A stretch of DNA of 64,000 nucleotides from Sphingopyxis sp. USTB-05 (GCF_023822045.1 NZ_CP084712.1:1798001-1862000); one strand, 5' to 3'. Shown: positions 9,284-19,168, numbered from the stretch's first letter. Translations and numbers: made by a program. The notes: a model not told the origin generated them from the letters alone.

Positions 9284-10555
9284 TCACGCCGCTTGTTTCA
9301 CGCCCTTTTTCGTCAGCCCGAGCTTGCCGAGCAGCGAACCGCCCGATTTGCCCTTCGCCGCGACAATCTGCGCTTCCTCGGCTTCGACATCAGCGCCTTC
9401 GAGGATGATGCGCATCAGATTATTCCATACCTGCGCCGCCTTCGTGCCTTTGCAGGTTTCAGCATAGGATTTGCCGAGCTTTGCCGACTGGGCGACCAGC
9501 TTGGGGTCGAATGGAATGACGATGTCGATCGGACGTTCGATCGAAGATTCAAATTCCTTGCGCGACAGTTCGCCGATGGCGTTCTGAAACTTGTTCGCGA
9601 CCAAGACGACACGCGCGCCCGGAATATTCTGCTTGAACCAGGACAAGAGCCGGATCGTGTCGCGCGCCGCGGCAAGCGTAACGTCGCTAACGAGCAGGAT
9701 CGTGCCGGCTTCAGACACAAGGTGCGGGAAGGGGATCAGTACCTGTCGCGGAATGTCGACGATCGTCATCTCGAATGCCGAGCGAAGTTCCTCTTCCAGC
9801 TGGAAAAAGGCAGAGCCATCGGTCATCACCGGCTGATGGATCGGCGCTTCCGCCGACAACAGGCTGAGCTTGTCCGATGCGCGCACCATCGCGCGCTCGA
9901 TGAAAAGCCCGTCGATACGGCTGGGGTTGTCGATCGCATCGATCAGGCCGCGGCCCGGTTCGAGATCGAGCGTCAGTGCGCCCGTGCCGAAATGAACGTC
10001 GAGATCGAGCAGCGCGGTCTGACGGCCAGCCTGCTCGCTGATCGCCCACGCAAGCGAAGTCGCGACGAGCGACGCGCCGACACCGCCGCGAACGCCGACA
10101 ACACCCATCATGTGATGCGGCTTGTCGTCGTGCATATCGGCATGTTTCGGCGCCGACAGCATGGCTTGCGCCATCGTGAGCGATTCGCGGACCTGTTCGA
10201 GCGAAAGCGGCTTCAGGAGATAATCCTGGATGCCGCTGGACAGCAGATCGCGGTACAGCCGAACGTCGTTGACCTGACCCGCGGCAATCACGACGGTGCC
10301 CGGCTCGCAGACCTCCGCCAGCGCATTGATGTCGTTGATCGGGTCGCCTGATTCAGACATGTCGACAAACAGGATGTTCGGGCTGGCCGACACCGACAGC
10401 GATTGCACCGCATTGCGCAGGCCGCCCTTGTTACACTTTTCGATCGGCCAGCCCATGTCGTTGGCCGCGGCGCGGATCAGCTCGAGCGTATCGTCATCGC
10501 AGACGAAGGCATTAAACGGATCGCGCAATCCTGCTGATTTGAAAGGAGCGTTCAC
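9284..10555 (-). CDS. cpaE: pilus assembly protein CpaE (TadZ-like, receiver plus MinD-type ATPase)
   Basis: 423 residues in two parts. A receiver-like domain (about 15-135, ending SGIQDYLLKPLSLEQVRESL) is followed by a MinD/ParA-type ATPase. The P-loop reads GVRGGVGAS (about residues 154-162), so both lysines of the deviant Walker A motif are replaced, as is common in TadZ/CpaE. The switch region is LLDLDVHFG. CpaE localises the Tad machine at the pole in relatives. The start is a GTG overlapping the cpaD stop (GTGA), indicating coupled translation. Confidence 0.9.
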   Translation of the reverse strand: MNAPFKSAGLRDPFNAFVCDDDTLELIRAAANDMGWPIEKCNKGGLRNAVQSLSVSASPNILFVDMSESGDPINDINALAEVCEPGTVVIAAGQVNDVRLYRDLLSSGIQDYLLKPLSLEQVRESLTMAQAMLSAPKHADMHDDKPHHMMGVVGVRGGVGASLVATSLAWAISEQAGRQTALLDLDVHFGTGALTLDLEPGRGLIDAIDNPSRIDGLFIERAMVRASDKLSLLSAEAPIHQPVMTDGSAFFQLEEELRSAFEMTIVDIPRQVLIPFPHLVSEAGTILLVSDVTLAAARDTIRLLSWFKQNIPGARVVLVANKFQNAIGELSRKEFESSIERPIDIVIPFDPKLVAQSAKLGKSYAETCKGTKAAQVWNNLMRIILEGADVEAEEAQIVAAKGKSGGSLLGKLGLTKKGVKQAA

Positions 10556-11193
10556 TGGCTGCCTCCGCTGGTGGGTGCCTTGGTCAGTTCGCCGGCACCG
10601 GTCTGGGGTTTGGTACGATAGGTCTGGATCGCGCGCGTTGCCGCGGCCGGGTCGCTGCCGGTATTGCTGGCGCCCTTGATCAGGTCGTTCGGATCGGCGA
10701 CCATCGCAGCAAGATTGCTGTTCGTCGCGCAGCCATAGTTCGACGATGTCGAATTGGTCGGATTGATCGACGACTTGCTCTCCCAGTTGGGACAGCCAGG
10801 TACCGATGCCGATGCCCGCGTCACGACGATGCGCATGTGGCCGTCGGGCACGGCTCCGGTCGTGACCGGAACGTCGGTGCTGAGCAGCAATCCGCGGCGC
10901 TCGACCATCGCACGGACCGTCGCCTGTGCAGCGCTTGAACCATAGAGCGACGGGTCCTCAAGTGCGACGCGGTCGCCGTAGCGAACTCCCATCGCGTCGA
11001 GCCAGCCCTGCAGGCGACCCTGTTCGCTCGGAGGCAGTTCGCCGTTGGCCGCCGCAACATCAAACTGATAGATGCTGTTGCGCACGACCGGCTGGTGCAC
11101 CGAGTCCAGACTGTGGTTGCTATTGGCGGCACCGGTACAGCCGGCGAGCGACGTGGCCACAGCCAGAACCGTCCAAGTTGCGATTTTTTTCAT
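10552..11193 (-). CDS. cpaD: Tad pilus lipoprotein CpaD
   Basis: A 213-residue CpaD-family protein with lipoprotein signal MKKIATWTVLAVATSLAGC; the lipobox cysteine is residue 19. The ATG at 11193 has AGGAG 8 nt upstream, which decides against the longer open frame (to 11274) that would overlap cpaC. The C-terminal region carries the conserved GCPNWESKSSINPTNSTSSNYGCATNSNLAAMVADPNDLI block that defines the family. CpaD is thought to help target or stabilise the CpaC secretin in the outer membrane. It lies between cpaC (26 bp upstream) and cpaE. Confidence 0.9.
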   Translation of the reverse strand: MKKIATWTVLAVATSLAGCTGAANSNHSLDSVHQPVVRNSIYQFDVAAANGELPPSEQGRLQGWLDAMGVRYGDRVALEDPSLYGSSAAQATVRAMVERRGLLLSTDVPVTTGAVPDGHMRIVVTRASASVPGCPNWESKSSINPTNSTSSNYGCATNSNLAAMVADPNDLIKGASNTGSDPAAATRAIQTYRTKPQTGAGELTKAPTSGGSQ

Positions 11194-11218
11194 CACTTTG
11201 CTCCTGAAATCCGGCGCG

Positions 11219-12763
11219 TCACTTGATGCTGAAACCGGGCGACGCGTCGCCGCTGCCCCGCGGACGATCGGCATCGCCGACGCTGGTATCGAGCCGCGGT
11301 TTGGGGCGGTCGCCGCCAGTTACGCCATTGCTGGTCTGGTTGAGCAGGAGGCGCTGAAGATCGTTCGGGTCCTGATAGGCATCGGTGGGAAGCTTGATGT
11401 CATTTGCGGACACCGGCTGGACCAGATACGGCGTCACGACGATGACGAGTTCGGTTTCGCCACGGCGGAAGCTGTCCGATTTGAACAGCATGCCGAGCAC
11501 CGGGACATCGCCGAGGCCGGGAAGCTTGTCGATGGCACCGATAGACCGGTTGTTTAGCAGCCCCGCGATCATGAAACTCTCGCCCGAGCCCAGCTCGACC
11601 GTAGTTTCGGCGCGGCGGATCGTGAGAGCCGGAACCTGAAAGCCCTGCATTTCGATCGCGCCCTCGGTCGACAGTTCCGACACTTCGGGGCGGACACGCA
11701 GGCTGATCCGGCCGTTGGACAACACCGTCGGCGTATAAGCCAGGCTGACACCATATTTGCGATATTCGATTGTCGTCCCGGCGAAATTGCCCGGGATCGG
11801 CACGGGAAACTCGCCGCCTGCCAGGAAGTCAGCGGTTTCGCCCGAAATGGCGGTCAAATTTGGCTGCGCCAGCGTAGCGACCAGACCCGAGCGTTCGCCG
11901 ATATCGAGCGAAGCGATCAGATCGAGACCGAACAGGCGGCCAGCGCCCGCGAGGCTGCGCGTACCCGTCGGCGTCGTGACCTGATATTGAGTGCCAAGGT
12001 ACGGCGAATTGATCGGCTGGCCTGTGACGGGATCGTACGGGCGGGGCACGGGGCTACCGGGGAACACCGCCGTCGGCGCAGGGACCGGCGTAATCGTGCC
12101 GGGGTTCCGGCCACCGAAGACTCCGGCCAAGAAGCCGCCCGTCGAATCGCGGGTCAGGACGTTGCCGCTGATTTCCTTGACCAGCGAGCGGTTTACTTCG
12201 GCGATCCGGACCTGCAGATTGACTTGCAGCGGTGTCGCCGTGCGAAGACGCGATAGAACCTTGGTCTCTTCGCCGACAAAAGCCTGTACCAGCCGTTCGG
12301 CTTCGGCGGCATCGTCAGGCGATTTCACCGTTCCCGTGAGCAGCACGAAGCCGTTCATCGGGTTCGCCGAAATACTGGCGTCCGGCATCGCGAGCGAAAG
12401 CATCTGATCGATCGTCTCGATGTTGTTGCCGACGCGGGCGACGGTCGAGAAAACGACGCGGCCGCTGGCATCGGTGGCATAGATGCTGGTTTCTCCGGGC
12501 TTTTTGCCAAAGATGTAGAGCTGGCGACCCGAACGCACCTGGACGTCGGCGACTTCGTCATTGGCGACAAAGACGTCGGACATCGAGGCGGGAAGGCTGA
12601 CCAGCCGGCCGCGGCCCACCGATAGTTCGATGCTGCTGCTCGCGTTCTGGACGGCCTGTGCGATAACGGGCGCCGAAGGAGCTGCTGCCAGAGTGGCTGC
12701 GACGAGGCCTATCGCCAGGGTGCGGGCCATGGCCGCCGCCTTGAGTTTGGCTGTGCTGTTCAT
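11219..12763 (-). CDS. cpaC: Tad pilus outer-membrane secretin CpaC (RcpA)
   Basis: A 514-residue secretin. The signal peptide ends near APVIAQA (about residue 37). The pilus-secretin N-terminal domain (SIELSVGRGRLVSLPASMSDVFVANDEVADV) is followed by a BON-like segment (about 110-175) and the secretin homology domain from about 260 to 460, including VPVLGMLFKSDSFRRGETELVIVVTPYLV. It forms the outer-membrane channel for the Flp pilus. A proline-rich loop (TPVPAPTAVFPGSPVP) interrupts the secretin region around residues 230-250. It sits 1 bp after cpaB and 25 bp before cpaD. Confidence 0.93.
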   Translation of the reverse strand: MNSTAKLKAAAMARTLAIGLVAATLAAAPSAPVIAQAVQNASSSIELSVGRGRLVSLPASMSDVFVANDEVADVQVRSGRQLYIFGKKPGETSIYATDASGRVVFSTVARVGNNIETIDQMLSLAMPDASISANPMNGFVLLTGTVKSPDDAAEAERLVQAFVGEETKVLSRLRTATPLQVNLQVRIAEVNRSLVKEISGNVLTRDSTGGFLAGVFGGRNPGTITPVPAPTAVFPGSPVPRPYDPVTGQPINSPYLGTQYQVTTPTGTRSLAGAGRLFGLDLIASLDIGERSGLVATLAQPNLTAISGETADFLAGGEFPVPIPGNFAGTTIEYRKYGVSLAYTPTVLSNGRISLRVRPEVSELSTEGAIEMQGFQVPALTIRRAETTVELGSGESFMIAGLLNNRSIGAIDKLPGLGDVPVLGMLFKSDSFRRGETELVIVVTPYLVQPVSANDIKLPTDAYQDPNDLQRLLLNQTSNGVTGGDRPKPRLDTSVGDADRPRGSGDASPGFSIK

Positions 12764-12764
12764 C

Positions 12765-13808
12765 TTACTTACCCCCGACCGGAACTTCGGTCATCTTGTC
12801 GCCGCGGGTCACGCGCACGACCGGACCGGTCGGAACGGACACGGGGCGCCCCCCATAGGATTGCGTGGAACCGCTGTTGTTCGTTGACGCCTGCGGTGCC
12901 CGCGGTGCCGTCACACGGCCGCGTACCGGGATCCAGAAGCGCGAGACGTCGCCACCGGTCGTCGCCGACGAGCGGCTCGAGGTCGGACGTGCAGCGGCTT
13001 CGGCCAGCATCTTCCGTTCAGCATTAGCGCCGCCAGTGGCCGGAACATTGACTTCGCCCGACGCGATTGCCGCGTCGAGTTCGCCGGCGCTTTCGGCCAG
13101 TGGACGCAGCGCGAGCGAAAGTTTGCCCATGTCCTGCGCGACGGCGATCTTTTCGGCGATTTCGGGTGTTGCTTCGAGAGTCACCGAACCGAAGGTGCGG
13201 ACCGGGGTCTTCCCCGTTTCGTCTTCGGCATCAAAGCGCTGGTCAGTCGCCAGAATACGGACGTTACGGACGATCGTTTCGGCGGTGAACAATTCCTTGT
13301 CTGGATAGCTCGAGTTCTCCGAATCGACCGAGATGCGCTGCGCGAGAACCACGTCGACGCGGTCACCCGGAAAAACGAACCCGGCGACGCCTTGTTCCTG
13401 GCTGACCTTGACCGTGACGGCACGCATGCCCGGGCCAAGCGCCGCAGCGAGGAAGCCGCGGTCGTCGGGATGGACCAGAGCGCCCTGTGTCAGGGGCTGG
13501 CCCGCCGTGATTGGATAGCGCACGACGGTCCCGACCAGCGTATTCACGTCGGTCTTGTCCTTCATGAAATAGGCCTTTTCGACCAGTTCCTTCGGCCAGG
13601 GCTGAAAGCGGAAGCTGTCCGGGCCAACGATCGTACCGACGGGCAACTGCCGTGTCGCAACGAGGATCATCGGACCGGTAATCTCCGGTGCCGCGGCCGC
13701 GCGGGCCTGTGGCGCCGCCGCTCCGCGCATAATCTGGTTGACCCCGAACGCCGCGCCGATGGCAATCACCAGCGCGCCGACGATCAGCATAATCTTTCGC
13801 GTATCCAT
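12765..13808 (-). CDS. cpaB: Tad pilus assembly protein CpaB (RcpC)
   Basis: A 347-residue CpaB protein. An N-terminal membrane anchor (TRKIMLIVGALVIAIGAAFGV) is followed by an SAF domain (about 40-110, ILVATRQLPVGTIVGPDSFRF) and the RcpC domain (GMRAVTVKVSQEQGVAGFVFPGDRVDVVL, about 130-160). The C-terminus from residue 260 on is low-complexity and Ser/Thr/Pro-rich. The frame could begin 27 bp earlier, but AGGAGGG lies inside that extension and points to ATG 13808. CpaB acts in the periplasm as a partner of the secretin. Confidence 0.9.
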   Translation of the reverse strand: MDTRKIMLIVGALVIAIGAAFGVNQIMRGAAAPQARAAAAPEITGPMILVATRQLPVGTIVGPDSFRFQPWPKELVEKAYFMKDKTDVNTLVGTVVRYPITAGQPLTQGALVHPDDRGFLAAALGPGMRAVTVKVSQEQGVAGFVFPGDRVDVVLAQRISVDSENSSYPDKELFTAETIVRNVRILATDQRFDAEDETGKTPVRTFGSVTLEATPEIAEKIAVAQDMGKLSLALRPLAESAGELDAAIASGEVNVPATGGANAERKMLAEAAARPTSSRSSATTGGDVSRFWIPVRGRVTAPRAPQASTNNSGSTQSYGGRPVSVPTGPVVRVTRGDKMTEVPVGGK

Positions 13809-13862
13809 GACGATTTGTCGCCCTCCTGCACCCACCAGAGACGGTCGTGCTTTTCCCTCAGG

Positions 13863-14366
13863 TCATCCGATAACCTGAAACTGGTTAAGATATTGTTGGT
13901 GAAGCGCCCAAAGGCCTGCTGCGGCGATGGCGACCCCATAGGGGACCTCGACCGGCTTGTCCGAAGGACGCAATTTCATATGGATAAGCATCACTGCCGA
14001 CAGGATGCCGCCGGCGACCGCCATGATCGTCAGCATTGGGACGAATAGGGGTAGCGGGATCCAAAGCATCACCGCGCCGATCATTTTGACATCGCCGCCA
14101 CCCATCGCGCCGACAGCGAACAGTCCGGCAAAGATCAGGAAGATGGCGAATGCCGCGCCGAACTGGATCGGAACGTCGGGCCAAAAGGCCAGGCCGGTCG
14201 CGATCCAGAAAGGGATTGCAAGCAGCGCTATCGCTGCGTTGAGTTGGTTCGAAATGCTGCGCGACCGCAGGTCGCTGATCGCTGCTGCGATCATCAGCGC
14301 GCCGAGCAGGACCATCAGCCCCAGGGAGATCATGCCGCTTTCCATCGGCTTTCTCATAGGCAACAT
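13863..14366 (-). CDS. cpaA: prepilin peptidase CpaA (A24 family)
   Basis: An all-helical membrane aspartyl protease of up to 167 residues. The two catalytic aspartates are visible in SDLRSRSISN (D32) and MGGGDVKMIG (D92). Methylase-domain cysteines are absent, as expected for the short CpaA/TadV type that trims Flp pilin. Several in-frame ATGs (14366, 14357, 14345, 14333) occur; MISLGLMVLL at 14333 fits family N-termini best, but the longest is given. It is first of the minus-strand Tad gene order and is followed by cpaB after 54 bp. No flp pilin gene is nearby. Confidence 0.88.
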   Translation of the reverse strand: MLPMRKPMESGMISLGLMVLLGALMIAAAISDLRSRSISNQLNAAIALLAIPFWIATGLAFWPDVPIQFGAAFAIFLIFAGLFAVGAMGGGDVKMIGAVMLWIPLPLFVPMLTIMAVAGGILSAVMLIHMKLRPSDKPVEVPYGVAIAAAGLWALHQQYLNQFQVIG

Positions 14367-14439
14367 GGCTTACCAAAGAGTAACCATGCTGCTGGCACGC
14401 GCTGCTTGCATTCCGCGGTTCAACCGATATGCGGCGGGC

Positions 14440-15570
14440 ATGACCGCCGCGCCGCCTTCCACTACCGATGTGCTGATCGTCGGCGCAGGGATCGCCGGCG
14501 CGAGCCTAGCGGCAGCGCTCGCGCCCTCTCGCCGAGTCATGCTGGTAGAGGCCGAGGAGGCCCCCGGTTACCACGCGACGGGCAGGTCGGCCGCTTTCTG
14601 GCACGAAAGTTATGGCGGAGTGGCGGTGCAGCCGCTGACCCACGCGTCCTTCGAAGCACTGAACAATCCCGACCCCGAATTTTCGGATATGGGCTTCCTG
14701 TCGCCGCGCGGAGCCTTGACCCTGGGCCGGCAGTCCGACGCGGCGGCCGTCGACGCGTTCGTCGCCGAGTTCGCAGCACAAGGCGTGGATGTGGTACGGA
14801 TGTCGGGTGCCGAGGTCTCCGGCAGAATTCCGGGCCTTCGCCCCGAATGGAGCGAAGCCGCCTATGAATCCGCCTGCCGCGATATCGATGTCGCCCGCCT
14901 CCATGCCGCCTATCTGCGCGCGGCGAAGCGGGCCGGCGCGAGGCTGGTCACGCGCGCGCCCTTGAGGCGCGCGCGCCGCGTTAGCGCCGGCTGGGAGGTC
15001 GAACTGGGCGGCGCTCGGGTCCATGCGGCGCTGATCGTCAACGCCGCCGGGGCATGGGCAGACGAGGTTGCTGTGGCATGTGGGATCGCGCCAGTCGGCA
15101 TCCAGCCCTATCGCCGGACGGTGATGCAAATCCGGCTGGGAGTTCCGGTTCCCGCCGACTTCCCGTTGGTGGTCCACGTTGGCGGCGAATTCTATTTCAA
15201 GGGTCAGAGCGAGGGGCGCGTCTGGCTGACTCCCCATGACGAGACGCCGACGGCTCCGCACGATGCTGCGCCTGAAGAACTCGATGTAGCGCTGGCGATC
15301 GACCGGATGCAGTCGGTGGTCGATTGGCCGGTCGCGGCCGTCGAACGTAAATGGGCAGGCTTGCGCAGCTTCGCACCCGACCGCGTCCCCGTGTTCGGCG
15401 CCGATCGACATGAAAGCACTTTTATCTGGTGCGCAGGGCAGGGCGGTGTCGGCATCCAGACCTCTCCAGCGATTGCCGCGCTCCTCGCGGCGGAGTTGGG
15501 CGCGCCGCTGCCCGGCGGTGCGATCGGCAGCGTCGATCCTGCGCCTTTTGCAGCATCGCGCTTTCGCTGA
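14440..15570 (+). CDS. FAD-dependent D-amino-acid dehydrogenase, DauA-like
   Basis: A 376-residue DAO-fold flavoprotein. It has an N-terminal dinucleotide motif (VLIVGAGIAGASLAAAL) followed by PGYHATGRSAAFW, VNAAGAWADEVA in the middle, and KWAGLRSFAPDRVPVFG with AGQGGVGIQTSPA at the C-terminus. This set of motifs resembles the catabolic D-arginine dehydrogenase DauA more than glycine oxidase or ThiO. It would oxidise D-amino acids to 2-oxo acids. The frame is open far upstream, but that part overlaps cpaA antisense; the ATG at 14440 precedes the conserved start. It stands alone, divergent from cpaA. Substrate is not determined. Confidence 0.8.
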   Translation: MTAAPPSTTDVLIVGAGIAGASLAAALAPSRRVMLVEAEEAPGYHATGRSAAFWHESYGGVAVQPLTHASFEALNNPDPEFSDMGFLSPRGALTLGRQSDAAAVDAFVAEFAAQGVDVVRMSGAEVSGRIPGLRPEWSEAAYESACRDIDVARLHAAYLRAAKRAGARLVTRAPLRRARRVSAGWEVELGGARVHAALIVNAAGAWADEVAVACGIAPVGIQPYRRTVMQIRLGVPVPADFPLVVHVGGEFYFKGQSEGRVWLTPHDETPTAPHDAAPEELDVALAIDRMQSVVDWPVAAVERKWAGLRSFAPDRVPVFGADRHESTFIWCAGQGGVGIQTSPAIAALLAAELGAPLPGGAIGSVDPAPFAASRFR

Positions 15571-15658
15571 GCGATCTGACCGCTTGCGCGACGAAACGAC
15601 TGGATTACCATAGGCTTGGCTGCGCCACCCCGGGCGCCGCCGACATGTGGAGGATGGT

Positions 15659-15835
15659 ATGGCCCATTATTTCGAGATCAAGAAGAACAAGGCCGGCGAA
15701 TTTGTCGCCTATTTCAAATATAATAGCGAACCCATCTTCTGGACCGAGGGCTATAGCAGCAAGGCTTCCGCGAAGAACGCAATCGAGTCGATCCTGAAGA
15801 ATGGGCCGACCGCAGAAGTGCGCGAAACCGAATAA
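15659..15835 (+). CDS. YegP/DUF1508 family protein, single repeat
   Basis: A 58-residue protein: MAHYFEIKKNKAGEFVAYFKYN, then SEPIFWTEGYSSKASAKNAIESI. That is one copy of the roughly 50-residue DUF1508 repeat; E. coli YegP has two. GGAGG lies 5 nt before the ATG, which decides against the in-frame GTG at 15647. It is cytoplasmic with no signal. The molecular function of the family is not established. It lies between the DauA-like gene and rnhA, which is convergent. Confidence 0.85.
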   Translation: MAHYFEIKKNKAGEFVAYFKYNSEPIFWTEGYSSKASAKNAIESILKNGPTAEVRETE

Positions 15836-15854
15836 GACCGAAGCGCGCGGGCGC

Positions 15855-16313
15855 TTAGCGTGCCCGCGCCACTTTCAAGGCTGCATCGCTCGCGAGTTGG
15901 TCGGCGAGTTCATTGTCGCCGTGGCCTGCATGGCCCTTCACCCAAATCCATTCTACCTTGTGCCGGGCATTTTCCTTGACGAGGCGCTGCCACAGATCGG
16001 CGTTGGCGACCGGCTTTTTCGCCGCCGTCTTCCAGCCATTCCTCTGCCAGCCGAAAACCCATTTGGTGATGCCGTCGCGAACATAGACGCTGTCGGTCGA
16101 CAATTCGACGTTGCAACTGCGCTTGAGAGCGGCAAGTGCCTCGATCGCCGCCAGCAATTCCATGCGATTGTTCGTTGTGTCGGGCTCACCGCCGGAGAGG
16201 GTCTTCACTACATCCCCCCACCGTAGCACTGCGCCCCATCCGCCGGGCCCCGGGTTGCCCTTGCACGCACCGTCGGTGGCGACGATCACGGTCTTGCCGA
16301 TGCTCTCGCTCAT
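15855..16313 (-). CDS. rnhA: ribonuclease HI
   Basis: A 152-residue RNase HI that removes the RNA strand of RNA:DNA hybrids. The DEDD carboxylates are visible in [38 protein letters not shown] and [12 protein letters not shown]. Length and the [25 protein letters not shown] handle region match the bacterial type. Its ATG overlaps the thrB stop by 4 bp (ATGA), so it is the last gene of an ispH-thrB-rnhA operon. Confidence 0.95.
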   Translation of the reverse strand: MSESIGKTVIVATDGACKGNPGPGGWGAVLRWGDVVKTLSGGEPDTTNNRMELLAAIEALAALKRSCNVELSTDSVYVRDGITKWVFGWQRNGWKTAAKKPVANADLWQRLVKENARHKVEWIWVKGHAGHGDNELADQLASDAALKVARAR

Positions 16314-17272
16314 CCGACTGCGAACAAGCCGGCGGCGTCGGCGGCGCTATAACGTTGCAGCCGGGCGAGGAACGGAGAGGGATCCTTGCGCGTGACAAGG
16401 GCGTCGGCGGGGGTATGAACCCAATCATGCGCGCGCGTCAGCAGGAAGCGTAGCGACGCGCCGCGCGCGAGCAGCGGCAGCGCGGCGACCTCGGCATTAG
16501 ATAAAGTGATCTCGCGGGTATAGCCGCGCATCAGCGCTTCGGCGCGGGCAGGGTCACAATATTTCCCGTCGGTGGAAAAGGCCCAGGACGCGTGCGTAAT
16601 GACCAAGTCATAGGCGCGAAAGTCGCTCGCCGCGAAATAGAAGTCGATCAGCCCGGTGACCCGGTCGCCGAGCATCAACACATTGTCGGGAAACAGGTCG
16701 GCGTGAATGACATGCATGGGCAGGTCATGCGGCCAATGCGCATCGAGATAGGCGAGCTCTTCATCGACGATCGACTGGAGGCCGAGCAACACCACGTCGA
16801 GGTCGCCGGTCGCCTCGGCAACGCTTCGCCAATGGCTATGGCCCATGCTGTTCTCGCGCGCACCCGAATAATCCTCGAGGGCGCGGTGCATCGCGCCGAG
16901 CGCTTTACCCGCCGCTTCGCACTGAGAAGGGGTCGGCTGGGTCAGCGAAATACCGGGTAGGAACTGGATCACGCACGCGGCGCGGCCCGATATCTGCTGG
17001 ATTGCGGCACCGCTCCGATCGCGGATCATCGCCGGGACCGGGCAGTTCTGGGTGGCAAGATGGCTCAGCAGATCGACAAAGAAGGGGAGGTCGCCCTCGC
17101 TGACCCGCTTTTCATAAAGCGTCAGAATGAAGCGGCCACCTGTCGTTTCGAGCAGGAAGTTGCTGTTCTCCACACCCTCGGCAATGCCTTTGCACGAAAC
17201 GACCGTGCCGATGTCATACCGGGCCACCAGCGTTGCAAGATCGTCGGGCTCGACGTGCGTGTAGACAGCCAT
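16310..17272 (-). CDS. thrB: homoserine kinase (APH-fold ThrB)
   Basis: A 320-residue kinase of the aminoglycoside-phosphotransferase fold, the homoserine kinase type found in alphaproteobacteria and pseudomonads, not the GHMP type. [20 protein letters not shown] begins the family signature, [15 protein letters not shown] is the nucleotide loop, and [13 protein letters not shown] with GLIDFYFA carries the catalytic Asp and metal-binding Asp. It phosphorylates homoserine for threonine synthesis. Translation is coupled to ispH (TGATG) and to rnhA (ATGA). Confidence 0.93.
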   Translation of the reverse strand: MAVYTHVEPDDLATLVARYDIGTVVSCKGIAEGVENSNFLLETTGGRFILTLYEKRVSEGDLPFFVDLLSHLATQNCPVPAMIRDRSGAAIQQISGRAACVIQFLPGISLTQPTPSQCEAAGKALGAMHRALEDYSGARENSMGHSHWRSVAEATGDLDVVLLGLQSIVDEELAYLDAHWPHDLPMHVIHADLFPDNVLMLGDRVTGLIDFYFAASDFRAYDLVITHASWAFSTDGKYCDPARAEALMRGYTREITLSNAEVAALPLLARGASLRFLLTRAHDWVHTPADALVTRKDPSPFLARLQRYSAADAAGLFAVG

Positions 17273-18252
17273 CAGGCAGCTTCGAGCCCGCGCGGCAGTT
17301 TGAAGACCATATTTTCTTCGGCGGTGACCACGACATCCTCGACGACCGAGCGGACAGCGGCGACGGCGTCGATGACTTCGCGAACCAGCGTTTCGGGCGC
17401 GCTCGCGCCCGCGGTAATGCCAAGCGTGCCGATGCCCTCAAGCCATGCCGGATCGACGTCAGTACCGCGCTGGACGAGATGCGCCGGGGTTCCGAGCCGT
17501 TCGGCAACCTCGACGAGGCGCAGGCTGTTCGAGCTGTTGGGAGCGCCGATCACGATCATGCGATCGCACTGTCCCGCGATGGCCTTCACTGCGTCCTGTC
17601 GGTTCGACGTCGCGTAGCAGATGTCCTCGCCGCGCGGCCCGGCGATTGCAGGAAAACGGTGCTGGAGTGCAGCGATGATATCGCGCGTATCGTCGACTGA
17701 CAGAGTCGTTTGCGTCAGAAAGGACAACATCTCGGGATCGCCGGGTGACAGGGCGGCGACGTCATCGACCGATTCGACCAATGTCATCGCGCCTTTGGGA
17801 AGCTGGCCGAGCGTCCCAATGACTTCCGGATGGCCGGCGTGGCCCACAAAAATGATATGCCGTCCGGCCTCGTAAACGCGCTCGGCCTGACGGTGGACTT
17901 TCGATACAAGCGGGCAGGTGGCGTCGATATAGTCGAGCCCCCGCATCTCGGCCTTTGCGGGGACCGCTTTGGGCACGCCGTGCGCGCTGAACACGACGGG
18001 CACGCCATCGGGAACCTGATCGAGCGATTCGACGAAAATCGCACCCATGGCCTTCAACGAGTCCACGACATAACGATTGTGGACGATCTCGTGCCGGACA
18101 TAGACCGGCGCGCCATATTTCAGGAGCGCGAGTTCGACGATACGGATCGCGCGGTCAACGCCGGCGCAAAAACCTCGCGGCGCGGCGATCAAAACCTTGA
18201 GTTCTGCCGCTTCACTGCCTTCTGCGTGCGTCATCGGATGGGGAGCGTTCAT
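17272..18252 (-). CDS. ispH: 4-hydroxy-3-methylbut-2-enyl diphosphate reductase
   Basis: The last enzyme of the MEP isoprenoid pathway, making IPP and DMAPP, 326 residues. The three iron-sulfur cysteines are C29 ([13 protein letters not shown]), C113 ([11 protein letters not shown]) and C212 ([10 protein letters not shown]). The conserved histidines of HEIVHN and the SAHGV segment are also present. The first 17 or so residues are poorly conserved, so translation could start a few codons later. It is first gene of ispH-thrB-rnhA and divergent from the lipoprotein at 18427. Confidence 0.95.
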   Translation of the reverse strand: MNAPHPMTHAEGSEAAELKVLIAAPRGFCAGVDRAIRIVELALLKYGAPVYVRHEIVHNRYVVDSLKAMGAIFVESLDQVPDGVPVVFSAHGVPKAVPAKAEMRGLDYIDATCPLVSKVHRQAERVYEAGRHIIFVGHAGHPEVIGTLGQLPKGAMTLVESVDDVAALSPGDPEMLSFLTQTTLSVDDTRDIIAALQHRFPAIAGPRGEDICYATSNRQDAVKAIAGQCDRMIVIGAPNSSNSLRLVEVAERLGTPAHLVQRGTDVDPAWLEGIGTLGITAGASAPETLVREVIDAVAAVRSVVEDVVVTAEENMVFKLPRGLEAA

Positions 18253-18426
18253 GATGCGCGGGCTCTAGCGCAGCAAGCCATCCGGGGTAAAGCCGCTTCG
18301 TCCCCGCCCGCATTCTTGTTCTCTTTGTTGCGCCGCGTTCATCGCACCGATAAGAAGCGGCGCGCATGAAGCGGGATCAATTGTCCCGACGCCTGTCAAA
18401 GCGCCTGTTTGGAAAGCCCGTTTATC

Positions 18427-19098
18427 ATGATGTCCATTTCGTTTCCGTCCCGTAAGTTTCTGACCGTGCTGTGCGGCACGGCAGCCATGGCGACGGTGGC
18501 GGGATGCGCGAAGGATAATGAAATCGATCTCGCGGGCGGCGTCGGCATCACTGCAACGCGGAGTGCTTGCCCGGCAGTGGCGATCCCGCTCCACACAGGC
18601 GATATCACGCTGTTCGACCCTGCGACGAGCCGCGATGCCAGCGCCGTCGATGTGGTTGCCGCGATTACCAACATCACCCCGCAGTGCAACGACACGGGCG
18701 AAAAAGTCTATCAGCTTGCCAGCTTCGACGTCGTCGCTACGCGCCGCGATGCCGGACCGGCGCGCGCGGTTACCTTGCCCTATTATGCGACCGTCCTGCA
18801 GGGCGGCACCGCTGTCGTTGCGAAGCGGCTCGGTAACGTCACCGTGAATTTCGCCGAAGGACAGGTGCGCGGCACCGGGCGGGGGCAGGCGTCGGCCTAT
18901 GTCGACCGTGCGGCGTCGACATTGCCCGCCGACATACAGGAACGCATCACTCGCAAGCGCAAGGCGGGCGATCAGGACGCAGCAGTCGATCCGCTCAGCC
19001 TTCCCGAGGTCCGCGCGGCCGTGCAGCGTTCGAGCTTCGAATTGCTCGTCGGCTTCCAACTGACGCAGGATCAGCTCGAATATAACGTCCGACGATAA
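18427..19098 (+). CDS. probable lipoprotein of unknown function
   Basis: About 223 residues with a lipoprotein signal, RKFLTVLCGTAAMATVAGC, with the lipidated cysteine near position 27. The mature part begins AKDNEIDLAGG and contains a beta-rich region (TRSACPAVAIPLHTGDITLFDP; ITNITPQCNDTGEKVYQLASFDVVATR) with two further cysteines. The helical C-terminus ends in SSFELLVGFQLTQDQLEYNVRR. I cannot assign a family. Two adjacent ATGs (18427, 18430) are possible starts, with GGAAAG about 10 nt upstream. A terminator-like hairpin follows at 19136. Confidence 0.7.
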   Translation: MMSISFPSRKFLTVLCGTAAMATVAGCAKDNEIDLAGGVGITATRSACPAVAIPLHTGDITLFDPATSRDASAVDVVAAITNITPQCNDTGEKVYQLASFDVVATRRDAGPARAVTLPYYATVLQGGTAVVAKRLGNVTVNFAEGQVRGTGRGQASAYVDRAASTLPADIQERITRKRKAGDQDAAVDPLSLPEVRAAVQRSSFELLVGFQLTQDQLEYNVRR

Positions 19099-19135
19099 GC
19101 TCGCGGCGGCGTTCCGGCGCCGTTCGCATTTTCAC

Positions 19136-19168
19136 GCCCCGCGCGCCGCCGTGCGACGCGGGGCTTTT
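19136..19168 (+). terminator. intrinsic terminator-like hairpin after the 18427 lipoprotein gene
   Basis: An 8-bp G+C stem (GCCCCGCG at 19136-19143 paired with CGCGGGGC at 19157-19164) is followed at once by TTTTCG. It lies 38 bp past the lipoprotein stop and upstream of argS. The loop is 13 nt and the T-run is only four bases, so strength is uncertain. Confidence 0.55.

Noticed and set aside
14378..14393. TTACCAAAGAGTAACC between cpaA and the DauA-like gene, a possible CtrA site since tad genes are often CtrA targets.
   Set aside because: Both half-sites deviate from TTAA and the spacing is off.
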